From: Astragalus membranaceus
Taxonomy: Eukaryota > Streptophyta > Magnoliopsida > Fabales > Fabaceae
Assembly (NCBI GenBank): GCA_039519185.1
Contig: CM076850.1
Coordinates: forward strand, 85,666,270 to 85,730,269
DNA length: 64,000 nucleotides
Direction of reading: 5' to 3'
The position numbers and the translations under genes were made by a program. The notes beneath the pieces were generated by a model. That model was not told the DNA's origin. It made no database searches and saw only the letters and a program-made list of their open reading frames with translations. Of this stretch, positions 34,201 to 43,623 are shown in pieces (the first letter of the stretch is position 1; each line of letters starts with the position of its first letter).

Positions 34201-35470
34201 CATAGTAAATTTTTTAGTGAGCAAGGTGGTACCTGTTGAGATGAACTATCAGCAGAAGAGAAGGTTCTTCCACACAACAAAGCAATACTATTGGGATGAA
34301 CCTTTTCTTTACAAGAAGTGTCAGGATCAATTGATGAGAAGCTGCCGTGCAGAGGAAGAGCAAGACCAAGTGCTACAGCACTGCCATGCTGCACCATGTG
34401 GTGGGCATTTTGGTGCAATCAGAACTCCTGCTAAGGTATTACAATCAGGATACTATTGGCCTACACTATTTAAAAATGCCCAGGACTGGGTGAAAAGATG
34501 TGATAGATGCCAGAGAACAGGAAACATATCAAATAAACATGAGATGCCATTAACAAACATCCTAGAAATAAAACTCTTTGATGTTTGGGGAATGGATTTC
34601 ATGGTACCTTTCCCTCCTTCTCATGGAAATCTATACATCTTAGTAGCTGTGGATTATGTTTCAAAATGGGTAGAAGTTGTTGCTCTACCCAATAATGATG
34701 CAAAGTCCGTGAGCAAATTCTTGTTAAAAAACATTTTCTCTAGATTTGGAACTCCAAGAGCCATTATAAGTGATGAGGGTTCTCACTTTTGTAACAAATT
34801 GATTGAAACTCTCTTGGCTAAATATGGAGTCAAGCATAAAGTTGCCACTGCTTACCATCCACAAACTAGTGGTCAGACTGAATTATCTAATAGAGAAATA
34901 AAGAGAATGCTGGAGAAAATGGTAGGGCCTGCAAGGAAGGATTGGGCAATACATCTAGATGATGCATTGTGGGCCTACAAGACAGCTTTTAAAACACCTC
35001 TAGGGATGTCTCCCTATAGGCTGGTTTATGGAAAATCCTGTCACTTACCAATTGAGCTTCAGCACAAAGCCCATTGGGCATTAAAGAAACTCAACTCTGA
35101 CTACAAGGAAGCAGGAGGAGCTAGATTGTTGCAATTGCATGAACTAGGAGGAACTTAGACATTTTGCCTATGAGAATGCAGCAATCTACAAGGAAAGAAC
35201 TAAAGTATGGCATGACCAGAAGCTGCAAAGAAGAGAGCTAGCTGAAGGGGGCAAAGTGCTGCTGTACAACTCTAGAGTAAGACTATTCCCAGGGAAGTTA
35301 AAATCTAGGTGGTCAGGCCCTTTTAAATTGATGAAAATATACACACATGGGGCAGTGGACCTCTATGATGCAGCAACCTAATACTACCTTTAAGGTAAAT
35401 GGTCAGAGAGTCAAGCAATACTTTGGTGGAGATGTGGTAAGGAACAAAACCACAGTGGAGTTTAAAGATC
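31251..35470 (+). pseudogene. Athila-like element 2 gag-pol (5'-truncated, frameshifted)
   Basis: It begins inside gag (HEASIKNLEVQMGQIANVLT), collinear with the reverse element 3. It then has protease (ALCDLGASINLMPKSIY), reverse transcriptase (WRICMDYRRLNKATRKDHFP, FMDDFSVFG active site), RNase H (FELMCDASDFAIRAVLGQ) and integrase (CDRCQRTGNIS, WGMDFMVPF, SDEGSHFC, GQTELSNRE). Against element 3 it carries a stop at 31836-31838 (CAG to TAG), frameshifts near 31972, 32430, 33412, 33600 and 35145, and a break near 35380. It is clearly inactive. The 5' LTR, primer site and gag N-terminus are missing at the Tat junction. Confidence 0.93.
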
Positions 35471-36009
35471 TCTAATTCAAAGAGAAAGTCTGGCTGCAGG
35501 TTCTTAAAGCAAGCGCTCTTGGGAGGCACCCCAAGGATTTTAATAAATTTTCTGTTCTGTTCTATTTTCTATTTTTGCAGGAAATCAGCTAAGAGTTTCA
35601 GGTATCAGGTTTAGCGCTGCAGCGTTTTCCAGTTACACAGGCGCTACAACGGTGGTTAGGGAAGGCTGACAATGGTCAAACAAAAAAATAAAACTTTTCA
35701 AGTTTGAATGAGGTGGCACTCCTTCAGAGAAAAATCTTATCCTGAACTGCTCCTGCAGTGTTGAACAGTCCAATCAAATCACTTTACCTTTTCTCTCTCC
35801 CACTTCACTCACAACGGTCTTATCATAACTCCCCATTCCCCCACGCATTCAACTACTCTCTCCTTCTCCGCCAAACCCCTAACCGTCCTCACCCTTCCTC
35901 GCGAAACCCCCCATTCTCATTTCTCTCTCTTTTTCCCAACGCTGAACCAGCGTTTTTCACCAAACCGTAACCGTCCAATCCCCAGCGTTTTCAAAACGAA
36001 GCCAACGCC
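35471..36009 (+). other. Athila 2 spacer between pol and third ORF
   Basis: Non-coding stretch between the pol end and the next ATG at 36010. It contains GCTCTTGGGAGGCACCCCAAGG, also present in reverse at about 56910 in element 3. It also holds two copies of the GCGCT-NN-AGCG/AACG dyad (35613-35626 and 35640-35653). Confidence 0.6.
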
Positions 36010-37710
36010 ATGACTAAAAAGCAGACAGCAGCTAAGAAATCTGGTAAAGGGGCCAACATGAGCCCAGAACCATCTAACCCGATCAAAACAACCCTAGATT
36101 CTCAGAGATTCTGGAAAATGGAGTTTATAGCTGAGAGGGGATTCAAGACGGATAAAGCTCCTGAGGCCTTCACAAACGCTGTCACAGCCCTTGGTTGGGA
36201 AAGGTTCATCAAGCACCGAAAAGAGTATTTGATTTCGCTGGTAAGAGAGTTTTATGCTGGTATTGAGGATCCCAAAGAAGGAAAACCCCAAACCTACTCA
36301 GTGGTTAGGGGTGGAATTGTTAACTTCAACGTAAGGGCCATCAACGATCTTTTTCACCTTGGATACCATGGAAAAGCTTTGGAGAACAAGGTACAGATCT
36401 GGGGAGATGCTGAAATGGAGGGAGTCAAAGAAAGAATCTGTGTTGAAGGGGCTAAATGGGATAGGTTTGGAGCTGAGTACAAGATAAAGAAGGCTTATTT
36501 GTGTGAAGAGACTAACTTGTGGTGTAGCTTCATTAAGCACTCCTTGTTACCTACCTCTCACACAACTTTTGTAGAGAAAGAGAGACTGATAGTCATCGAT
36601 GCAATCATGGCTGGTGAGAAGATTGATGTGGGGAAGTTAATTGCAAAGGAAATAGAAAAATGCAGAGCCAAAAAGGAAGGTAATCTTTACTTTCCCTGCC
36701 TGATCACTGATTTATGTTTAAGTGCTGATGTTGAGGTGGAAATGAAGGAAGAAAGAAGATCCCCTCAAGGAGCATTCCCTTGTGTTTTTAAACCAAAGCA
36801 GAAGCCTGCCGTTACAGCGTCTGTTGACTCTGCAGTGCTGCAGCGGTTGGCGCTGAAGCAGCAGACCCTCTGTAATTTTGTTAGGGATAAGTTTGAGTGG
36901 GAGAAGGCAATGTATGCCCAGATGTCAAAAGGTAAAACCTCTGTTCCACCCCCTGAATTTCCTGAATGACTAATAGACGAAGAGCCATCAAAAAGGGTGG
37001 AACCTTAGAAAAGCAAAGCTGAGAAAAGGAAAGAATGGAAGAGCCCAGCCAAGAAACCAGTAAAGAGCCTGGTAAAAAGGGTAAAAAAGGTGATTATAGA
37101 AGAGGAGGAGAGCTTGGAATCTGAGGGAATGGAAGAAATTAGTGAGGATGATGAGCAAGAAACAATTATTGTGATGAAAGAAATGGAAAAGCAGGATAAT
37201 GAAGAGTCATCAGGTGAGGAAACTAAAAGTAGTGAAGAAACTGCAACTACAAAAGATGAAGAATTAGAGGAAATTCAGTGTGACCCAACCCCTAGTCCCA
37301 AGAAACAACAAAGCCCTGCTGCCCCACCTACAAAGAAGTCAGCTGTGTCTTATACCAGAGCTAGGAACAATCCAGGAGTCAAGTTGGCCGAGTTCCTAGA
37401 AGAACGTGCTCAGTCAGTAAGCGCTGTAGCGGCTAATGCTGCAGTGCTTAGCGACGCAAACCCTGAGGCCGCTAAGAAAAGAGAAGATGCTGCTAACAAG
37501 ACACCAGAGGAGGAAGGAGTAGAGAATTTGCAGGAGATGAAAAGCTGCAAAGAGGTGGAAATGAAAGAAGCTGAAGAGAAAGGAGGAAGCGCTACAGCGT
37601 CAATCGCTGTAGCGGTGGAAACAACAAAACCCCCAACCCCCAAGAAAAAGAAAGCTGCCAAAGCAGCACAAGCTCCTGTTAGATCCAGCAAAAGGCTAAA
37701 GCAGGGGTAA
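36010..37710 (+). pseudogene. Athila-like third ORF (plant transposon protein domain)
   Basis: From ATG 36010 the protein has a basic start (MTKKQTAAKKSGKG) and a conserved core (ERGFKTDKAPEAF, ALGWERFIKHRKEYLISLVREFYAGI, NDLFHLGYHGKA, KERICVEGAKWDRFG, HSLLPTSHTTFVEKERLIVIDAIM). It continues with a long acidic and lysine-rich tail ending SSKRLKQG. The core is the putative plant transposon protein domain found in the 3' ORF of Athila-type elements; its role is unknown. A TGG to TGA change at 36967-36969 and a TAG near 37006 interrupt the frame; the tail reopens in the same frame. The basic clusters could be nuclear localisation or nucleic-acid binding segments (inference). Confidence 0.85.
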
Positions 37711-38886
37711 AAAGGCAAGCATTATTGGCCGGGTCTTTCTATTTTTCTTGGTTTTAACTTACGTTTTGTTTAAAAGCCTCTCCCTTTTGATATGCATGAA
37801 GCAGTGAGGACACTGCTGGTTCTAAAGTTTGGGGGAGGACCTTAGTAATATTATATTATGTATTGTTAAGTACATTTGTATTTTGTTAATTATAATTATT
37901 TAATGTTATGCATGTTTTGTTAGTTTAAATATTAGATATGAGTAGCTGCACTTTTTAAATTTTACAGTAACAAAAATTTAACTTATATAGCCAAATTAAA
38001 GTGATGCTTGGAAGTTTTTGAGTGAAGTAGCCTTGTGTTTTCAATAAAATAGTTTTAATTGTTGTTTTTACACTAAACTCCAAGCTTATGCAAAGAACTT
38101 AGTTAGCTAGGGATCATCTAAGACTGAAGTTAGTCCTAGTTAACCAAGGGATAGTCAAGTTTTGACTAAAAAGTGAGAGTTGTTTTTAAAGCTAAGTATG
38201 GGGGTGCATCGGTTATGTTAAGGCTAGGTATTAAGATGATAGTAGGTCAGTGCAATAAGATCTAAATCATGACAAATGTTGCAAAGTGCCTAAGAAAAGT
38301 ATAATGCCGAACTGTTCTAAACTGCAGAAAAAGAAGAGAAAAATCAAAAAGAAAAAAATGCAAATAAGGAGTTCAGCAATAAGGGCAGTAACTAATTTTG
38401 TTCATCAGCGTTGTAGCGTCTAAAGCTGTAGGCGCTACAGCGGTAAGAAAGCATCAAACCAAAACCTAATGCACTGACTGAACATCTGAATTACCTAAAT
38501 TAAGCCCTTTGTTGTGCTTAGAAGCCCCCCATTACGTATGTGGAATTGTTAATCAGTTCTCTCTTTTGAAAAAGTTCCTTGCCTACTCCAAAAGAAAGCT
38601 ACTCTATCCAAAGTCTAAGAGAAATGCTGAAACTAACTAGGATCTGAGGTAAGCTTTAAAGTCACACACTCACATTTGAGCAGTAATGATCCTATTTGTT
38701 GTAAGAACACATGGCTATGTGAGGAGGTTCAAAATAACTTGAAGTAATGGCCTAGCATGAGTAAATTTTTGAGAAATCCTATTTAATTTAAAAGCTGCAG
38801 CTAGTTATATTTTGTAGCTTAATTGTCAGTTTGTTTTCTTGTCTTGTGTCGTTACTTGAGAACAAGCAATGGTTTAAGTTTGGGGG
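37711..38886 (+). other. Athila 2 3' non-coding region and polypurine tract
   Basis: No coding frame. It ends with AAGTTTGGGGG before the LTR, matching elements 1 and 3. A similar tract (AAAGTTTGGGGGAGG) occurs at about 37825. Dyad copies are at 38407-38420 and 38431-38444. Confidence 0.7.
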
Positions 38887-38994
38887 TGTGATAACTCATA
38901 TTTGTATAGGTTATTTATGCCCTTATTACATAAACCAAAATGAGTTCTCAAGTAATTGTGGTACTTTCATATGTAAATATGTCATTAAAAGTCT

Positions 38995-39156
38995 AAATGC
39001 ATTGAGCATGTACCTAAGCCTCAGGGTACATGGTTCGATTCCCACGGAAGGCAAAAACTCTACATGGGGGGTGGAGAAGGTCATGAGTGACAGTGCCAAT
39101 GCCAATGCCATAAGCCGAAAATGAGTAGGTAAAAGGGTTGGGCTGTTACAAAAAAA
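38995..39156 (+). mobile_element. SINE, plus-strand copy (5'-truncated)
   Basis: It contains a perfect pol III box B (GGTTCGATTCCC at about 39032) but lacks the box A region seen in the partner copy. The 3' end is TGTTACAAAAAAA. The neighbouring minus-strand copy shares about 94 bp at high identity. Confidence 0.75.
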
Positions 39157-39162
39157 GGCGCC

Positions 39163-39326
39163 TTTTTTGTAACATCCTGGGCCCTTTTCTTACTTAGTAG
39201 GCTACCCAGCGATGCACTCATGATCTTCTCTACCCCCCATATAGAGTTTTTGCCTTCCGTGGGAATCGAACCATGTACCCTGAGGCTTAGGTACATGCTC
39301 AATGCATTCCCACTACCAATTGATCT
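39163..39326 (-). mobile_element. SINE, minus-strand copy
   Basis: On the minus strand it begins with box A-like GATCAATTGGTAGTGGGA, followed by box B GGTTCGATTCCC, and ends ATGTTACAAAAAA. It meets the plus-strand copy tail to tail at GGCGCC (39157-39162). The Tekay-like LTR lies immediately at its 5' end. Confidence 0.8.
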
Positions 39327-41532
39327 TGTAACGCCCCTAAATAATTGATTAATTATTTAATTAATTATTTAGGAATTAAGTGGTACAAAAATAATAGAAT
39401 AATAATATGCTAGTACATGTGGGCCTATTGTTAGGGTTAGGAGTAGTAAAATGAGAGGTGTTAAGGAAAGCCCATGATGTTAAGTCGAATTAAGCTAAGA
39501 AAAGCCCATAAGACTAAGTGAGATTATAAGAGGGGAAATTAGGTTAGGGTTTGCTCACTTAGAAGAAAAACAAAAAGGTTTGAGAGAGAGCACTAGAGAA
39601 GGGCGCGACGGCCAAGAGCGCAAGAGGAGAGGAATAGGGCAAGGAACTTCGAATCTTTCAAGGCTAAGGTAAGGGTGGGGTTCTAGCTCTATAATGGGTC
39701 CTATGAATGGTTTTATGTAGGGGTTAGGGTTTGATAAGTTGTCACCATGTATGATCATATATTTATGCTGCCTTGTTGAACAATTGTTGTGTGATTGGTG
39801 TTCTATGTTATTAGCCCTAGAATTATATTTGTGCTTTGCCATGTTCATAAGGAAAATGATTTGGTATGCTGATGGCGCCCTAGGCGCCTTGTCCCTGTTT
39901 GTTGCCTGCTGCTGATGGCGCCCTAGGCGCCCTGTCCCTGTTTGTTGCCTGCTGCTGAAAACTGGCGCCCTATGCGCCTTGTGCCTGTCCCTGTATGTGA
40001 CTGCTGAAACTGGCGCCCTAGGCGCCCTGTCCCTGATGTTTTGTTGCCTGCTGGTGATGGCGTCCTATGCGCCCTGTTTATCGTTGTTGCTGTTTGCCAC
40101 TGTTGCTTGCTGGCGCCCTTAGCGTCTGTGGCTGTTGCTGTTTGATTGGCGCCCTTAGCGCCTGTGGCTGTTGCTGTTTGATTGGCGCCCTTAGCGCCTA
40201 GGTTCCCTGTTGCTTGCTGGCACCCTTAGCGCCTGTGGCTGTTGCTGTTTGATTGGCGCCCTTAGTGCCTGTGGCTGTTGCTGTTTGATTGGCGCCCTTA
40301 GCGCCTGTGGCTGTTGCTGTTTGATTGGCGCCCTTAGCGCCTAGGTTCCCTGTTGCTTGCTGGCGCCCTTAGCGCCTGTGGCTGTTGCTATTTGATTGGC
40401 GCTCTTAGCGCCTAGGTTCCCTGTTGTTTTGTTGGTGCCCTTAGCGCCTAGTGTTGTGGCTGGTAGTTGGCGCCCTTAGTGCCCATTGCTGTGCCTGTTT
40501 GTTGCGGCCTGGTTCCTTGCTGCCGTCTTGTTGGCTGATGAGCGCCTTTGGCGCGTTAGGCCCATAAGTGGCCAACTGTTGATTAAGTGGCTAAGTGTCG
40601 AACTGTTGAATTAATAAATTAATAAATTGCTAATTTGTCGAGTTGTTGAGTTATTAAACTGTTAACTTGTTCGGTGGCTAAATTATTGGCTCAGATGTTG
40701 TGTGGTGATGATGTTACACCTAGTCGGATTGCCTCTATTTATTGGCATGGATATTATGTCGTAGGCCTATGGCCAATGTTGAGATTCAGGTCGTTGTTGT
40801 ACTGAGATATAATTATTGTTATTGACTGTCTGTGCTTTCACCATTGCGTCGCATGCATAGCATTTGCATTATAGGGCAGATGGCCCTGGAGCGAGTCTCC
40901 AACAGTCGTTGAAGCCTCTATTTATTGGCTGGATTATGGTACTACATGCATATGCATAGTTTTGAGTCGCATTCCGCATTCATGTTGCATATTCAATTGA
41001 TTGAAATTATTGACTGCCGTGAAGTGATGATTTTGATGTCCTAACCCGAATATATATTGTTTTTCATATGATTCATTATATGGTTCGATATCTCACCCCT
41101 TCTGTTTGAATGTTACCCCGATGTTGGTAACGTGCAGGTAACCACGAATGAAGGCTTTTACCTTCATTAGTTCGGGTCGGTGTCGTCGCTCTGATACGTA
41201 GCACTCGGGGGGGATGACCACTTATTTTTCTATCACTTATGTCGTTTTATTTGTTGGATTTCGAGTTTATTGCTGTTATGAATCTTGCTTAGATGCCACG
41301 GTTAATTAAGTTGAACCTTTTGAATTTCCGCTGTGTAGTAAATGAAATTTGACTTGTTTTGAAAATTGAAAATGTTGTGTGTCGGTCCATCCAAGTTAGG
41401 GTGTTATGTATCCGCTTTTCAGAAATGACCTTATTATGTTTGTTCATGGTTTTAAGTCGAAAAATGTAGCATCCGTCTGTTTGTGAAAACTCTGATTTTA
41501 CTATATTTTACTGGGTAGAAATGGGTGTTACA
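39327..41532 (+). mobile_element. Tekay-like solo LTR in Athila 2 LTR
   Basis: Runs TGTAACGCCCC to GGGTGTTACA (2,206 bp) with the usual Tekay-like landmarks: AAGGTAAGGGTGGGG, a GGCGCC section, CTCACCCCTTCTGTTTGAAT, GGTAACGTGCAGGT and CTCTGATACGTAGCACTCGGGG. No internal region is present. The flanks (GATCT left, CTTGA right) do not form a clean 5-bp duplication, so either the borders have mutated or it formed by recombination between elements. Confidence 0.88.
39870..40560 (+). repeat. GGCGCCC-TTAGCGCC array in the solo LTR
   Basis: A run of GGCGCCCTAGGCGCC-type dyads changes rightward to GGCGCCCTTAGCGCC with a ~37-bp unit (…TGTGGCTGTTGCTGTTTGATT…). About 16 units are visible, several with single-base changes in the dyad. 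Confidence 0.85.
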
Positions 41533-42425
41533 CTTGACATCTTAGTATTCCTCCATTGTTTTTCCATTCTTAAGCTTTAAATTTTAGTTTAGTTTTTATC
41601 ATACTTACGGTTTACTCACGCCATAGCATCATTCAACGTGTATGACTTGGGATCTTTGGAGTGCATCTTTTGCAACCACTCTTCTCTTGCTCACCTACGG
41701 TAATATAAGCTTTTCAGTTTATATTGTTATGATGAAGCTTGTCATGAGCTAAACTTTTGTAGTTGGATTGTTCTTAGTTTGTAATGAACCTTGAGTAGCT
41801 TTTATATAATATTATGATGTTTGCGTTTTATTCCTTGCGTTATAATGCTTTCAACCTTGTTTTGGGAATGATCAACTAGAATAAGGGGGCTTCGTGGGTA
41901 CAGACATGGTTCACGAAGAGAGCTCAAGGAATGATATGAATGAAAAACCATTTAAAGACATTTAAATGAAGTGTACTTAACCCTAGACATAAGGGAGTAA
42001 TAGTTCATAAGGTAAATGCTGTATGAACTTAATATACAGGGGTAAAACTTTTTTAGAGCCTAGACATAGGAGTCTTGTAACATAGCCCTGACGATAGTGA
42101 CTGAAAGGCACGCCACCATGACGCTACAGCGTCTATTGATTCTGTAACGCTACAGGGTCTAATATTATAGAACACTACTCTTGGGGAATTTACATACAAA
42201 TGAGCTATCCAACTCACTTTATTACTTCTTAAATTCACCACTGTTTTGACAACCACTTATTATGTTTGCATTTATAAAACTTGTTCTTGTCACTTCTCTT
42301 ACTTCATTAAGTTGTTAATTACCTTAAACCCTTAAATTAATTCCAATCCTCGTGGGAACGAATTCTACTTATCATTATATTACTTGTTACGATTGTGTAT
42401 ACTTGCACATCACCTTTTCGCACCA

Positions 42426-43211
42426 ACAACGACCCCCACTCTGTACTAATGAACATCGGGCTAGGATAAGTCCCGACTATAATGTAAGACAAAGATAAGC
42501 GGATTAAAGGACTAACCTCGGAAATCGGGCGGGATGAAATGCCTGGACGATCTGATGAAACTCTCCCCACAAAACTCTGAACCGGCAGCTTAGTGAATCA
42601 AGCACTGTTGGGCGACTTTAAGATCAGAAGCAGAGCAATTCACGAAAGAACTAGTGCAAATGAGGGAGGCCCCCTCCTGTATATATAGGCATCCATCAGC
42701 CGCGAATTGGGTCTAGACCTAGAAGCCACGTGGCCCTATAGACGTGACGTTCCTGGCACCACCATCATTGCAATCATCCTCGAACGACGCGCCCATCAAT
42801 GACATTGATGTCAGGCGCTGAGATCAACGCGCCACTTCACCCGAGACGTTTCGAGTCACTCAGGTCATTCCACAAACCCGGTCCATCATCAAGAACGGCC
42901 ACAACACAAGATCGCCTTGAGTCACTCGGGTCATTCCACAAACCCGGTCCATCGTGAAGAACGGCCACAACACAAGATCGCCTTGAGTCACTCAGGTCAT
43001 TCCACAACCCGGTCCGTCATCAAGAACGACCACAACACAAGATCGCCTTGAGTCACTCAGGTCATTCCACAACCCGTTTCGTCGTCAAGAACGGTCAAGG
43101 CATAGGACCGGCTGATGCAGGGGGAAAACCCCAACAAGTGGAGAAGCCCGCCACTCTACACTAGGATAACAAGTCTAGCTCGCCCCAAGGCAACCCGACT
43201 TGGGGGGCAAC
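42426..43211 (+). other. Tat-like 3' non-coding region
   Basis: Sequence between the Athila 2 LTR and the Tat 3' LTR. It ends in the polypurine tract GACTTGGGGGGCAAC. It contains a four-copy tandem repeat (42854-43103). The missing integrase end should lie to its left but is absent. Confidence 0.75.
42854..43103 (+). repeat. Four-copy ~65-bp tandem repeat in Tat 3' region
   Basis: The unit includes GAGTCACTCAGGTCATTCC, ACAACCCGGTCC and AAGAACGGCCACAACACAAG. Copies start near 42854, 42920, 42986 and 43050. The last unit diverges (CGTTTCGTCG). Arrays at this place are known in Tat/Ogre elements. Confidence 0.9.
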
Positions 43212-43553
43212 TGTTACGGATTGGGCCTCTCAATGGCTTTAGCCAAGGCCCAATTCCAAAGGCTTGATCCATCAGCCAAGGGCTGAGATCAATGACCTAG
43301 ATCCAATGACTCCCATGGATCCCAAAAGCTTATAAATAGGCTATTAATGCTAGCATTTAAGGTACTCTCACTTTCCAACTACCTAACTTGCAATTAACTC
43401 CCCGACTGACTTGAGCGTCAGAGTGTCATTGCAGGTACCAACCACCCCGGATCAGAGGCTAACTCGGACTGACCAGGAACACACCTACCAACTATCTCGG
43501 ACCGGACATGTATCTAGGATTGGATATCGGTCCATGGGATACGATACATAAGA
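43212..43553 (+). repeat. 3' LTR of the Tat-like element
   Basis: 342 bp, starting TGTTACGGATTGGGCC, the same length as the 5' LTR with few differences. The terminal CA has become GA (CATAAGA against CAAAACA). Target duplication GATTC follows at 43554-43558. Confidence 0.93.
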
Positions 43554-43558
43554 GATTC

Positions 43559-43623
43559 TTTTTACGTGATGATCTAGGTACTCATATTTCTAACACACGA
43601 GATGCCAAGGATTTTGCACTTTT
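43559..43623 (+). pseudogene. AlaRS fragment, copy B, right part
   Basis: Continues copy B across the Tat insertion: the end of intron 2 (ACGTGATGATCTAG) and the start of exon 3 (GTACTCATATTTCTAACAC; peptide THISNTRDAKDFALF), matching copy A at 11545-11607. It is broken at 43623 by a reverse Tekay-like LTR. Changes from copy A include E to D and A to D codons, so it is likely non-functional. Confidence 0.92.

Larger units (their letters stand above)
38887..42425 (+). mobile_element. 3' LTR of Athila-like element 2, interrupted
   Basis: Starts TGTGATAACTC after the polypurine tract and ends near GTATACTTGCAC...TTTTCGCACCA at about 42425, where Tat-like sequence resumes. Inside it are a tail-to-tail SINE pair (about 38995-39326) and a Tekay-like solo LTR (39327-41532). 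Without these it is about 1.0 kb, shorter than the LTRs of elements 1 and 3 (1.5-1.65 kb). It has two dyad copies at 42120-42133 and 42146-42159. Confidence 0.8.
17898..43553 (+). mobile_element. Tat-like Ty3/gypsy element, full extent with nested insertions
   Basis: Two 342-bp LTRs (17898-18239 and 43212-43553) start TGTTACGGATTGGGCC and are flanked by the same 5-bp sequence GATTC (17893-17897 and 43554-43558), inside AlaRS copy B intron 2. The internal part holds a primer site, gag, protease, reverse transcriptase, RNase H, a second RNase H and integrase, in the Tat-lineage order. About 19 of the 25.7 kb are later insertions: Tekay-like element 2, two solo LTRs and Athila-like element 2. 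The integrase C-terminus is gone at the Athila junction. Confidence 0.93.

Noticed and set aside
39001..39060. tRNA gene (perfect box B)
   Set aside because: The acceptor stem and proper box A spacing are missing. The sequence recurs as an inverted SINE copy next to it.
39327..41532. 5-bp target duplication for this solo LTR
   Set aside because: The left flank is GATCT and the right is CTTGA. They overlap in CTT only if the LTR border is moved, so no duplication is claimed.
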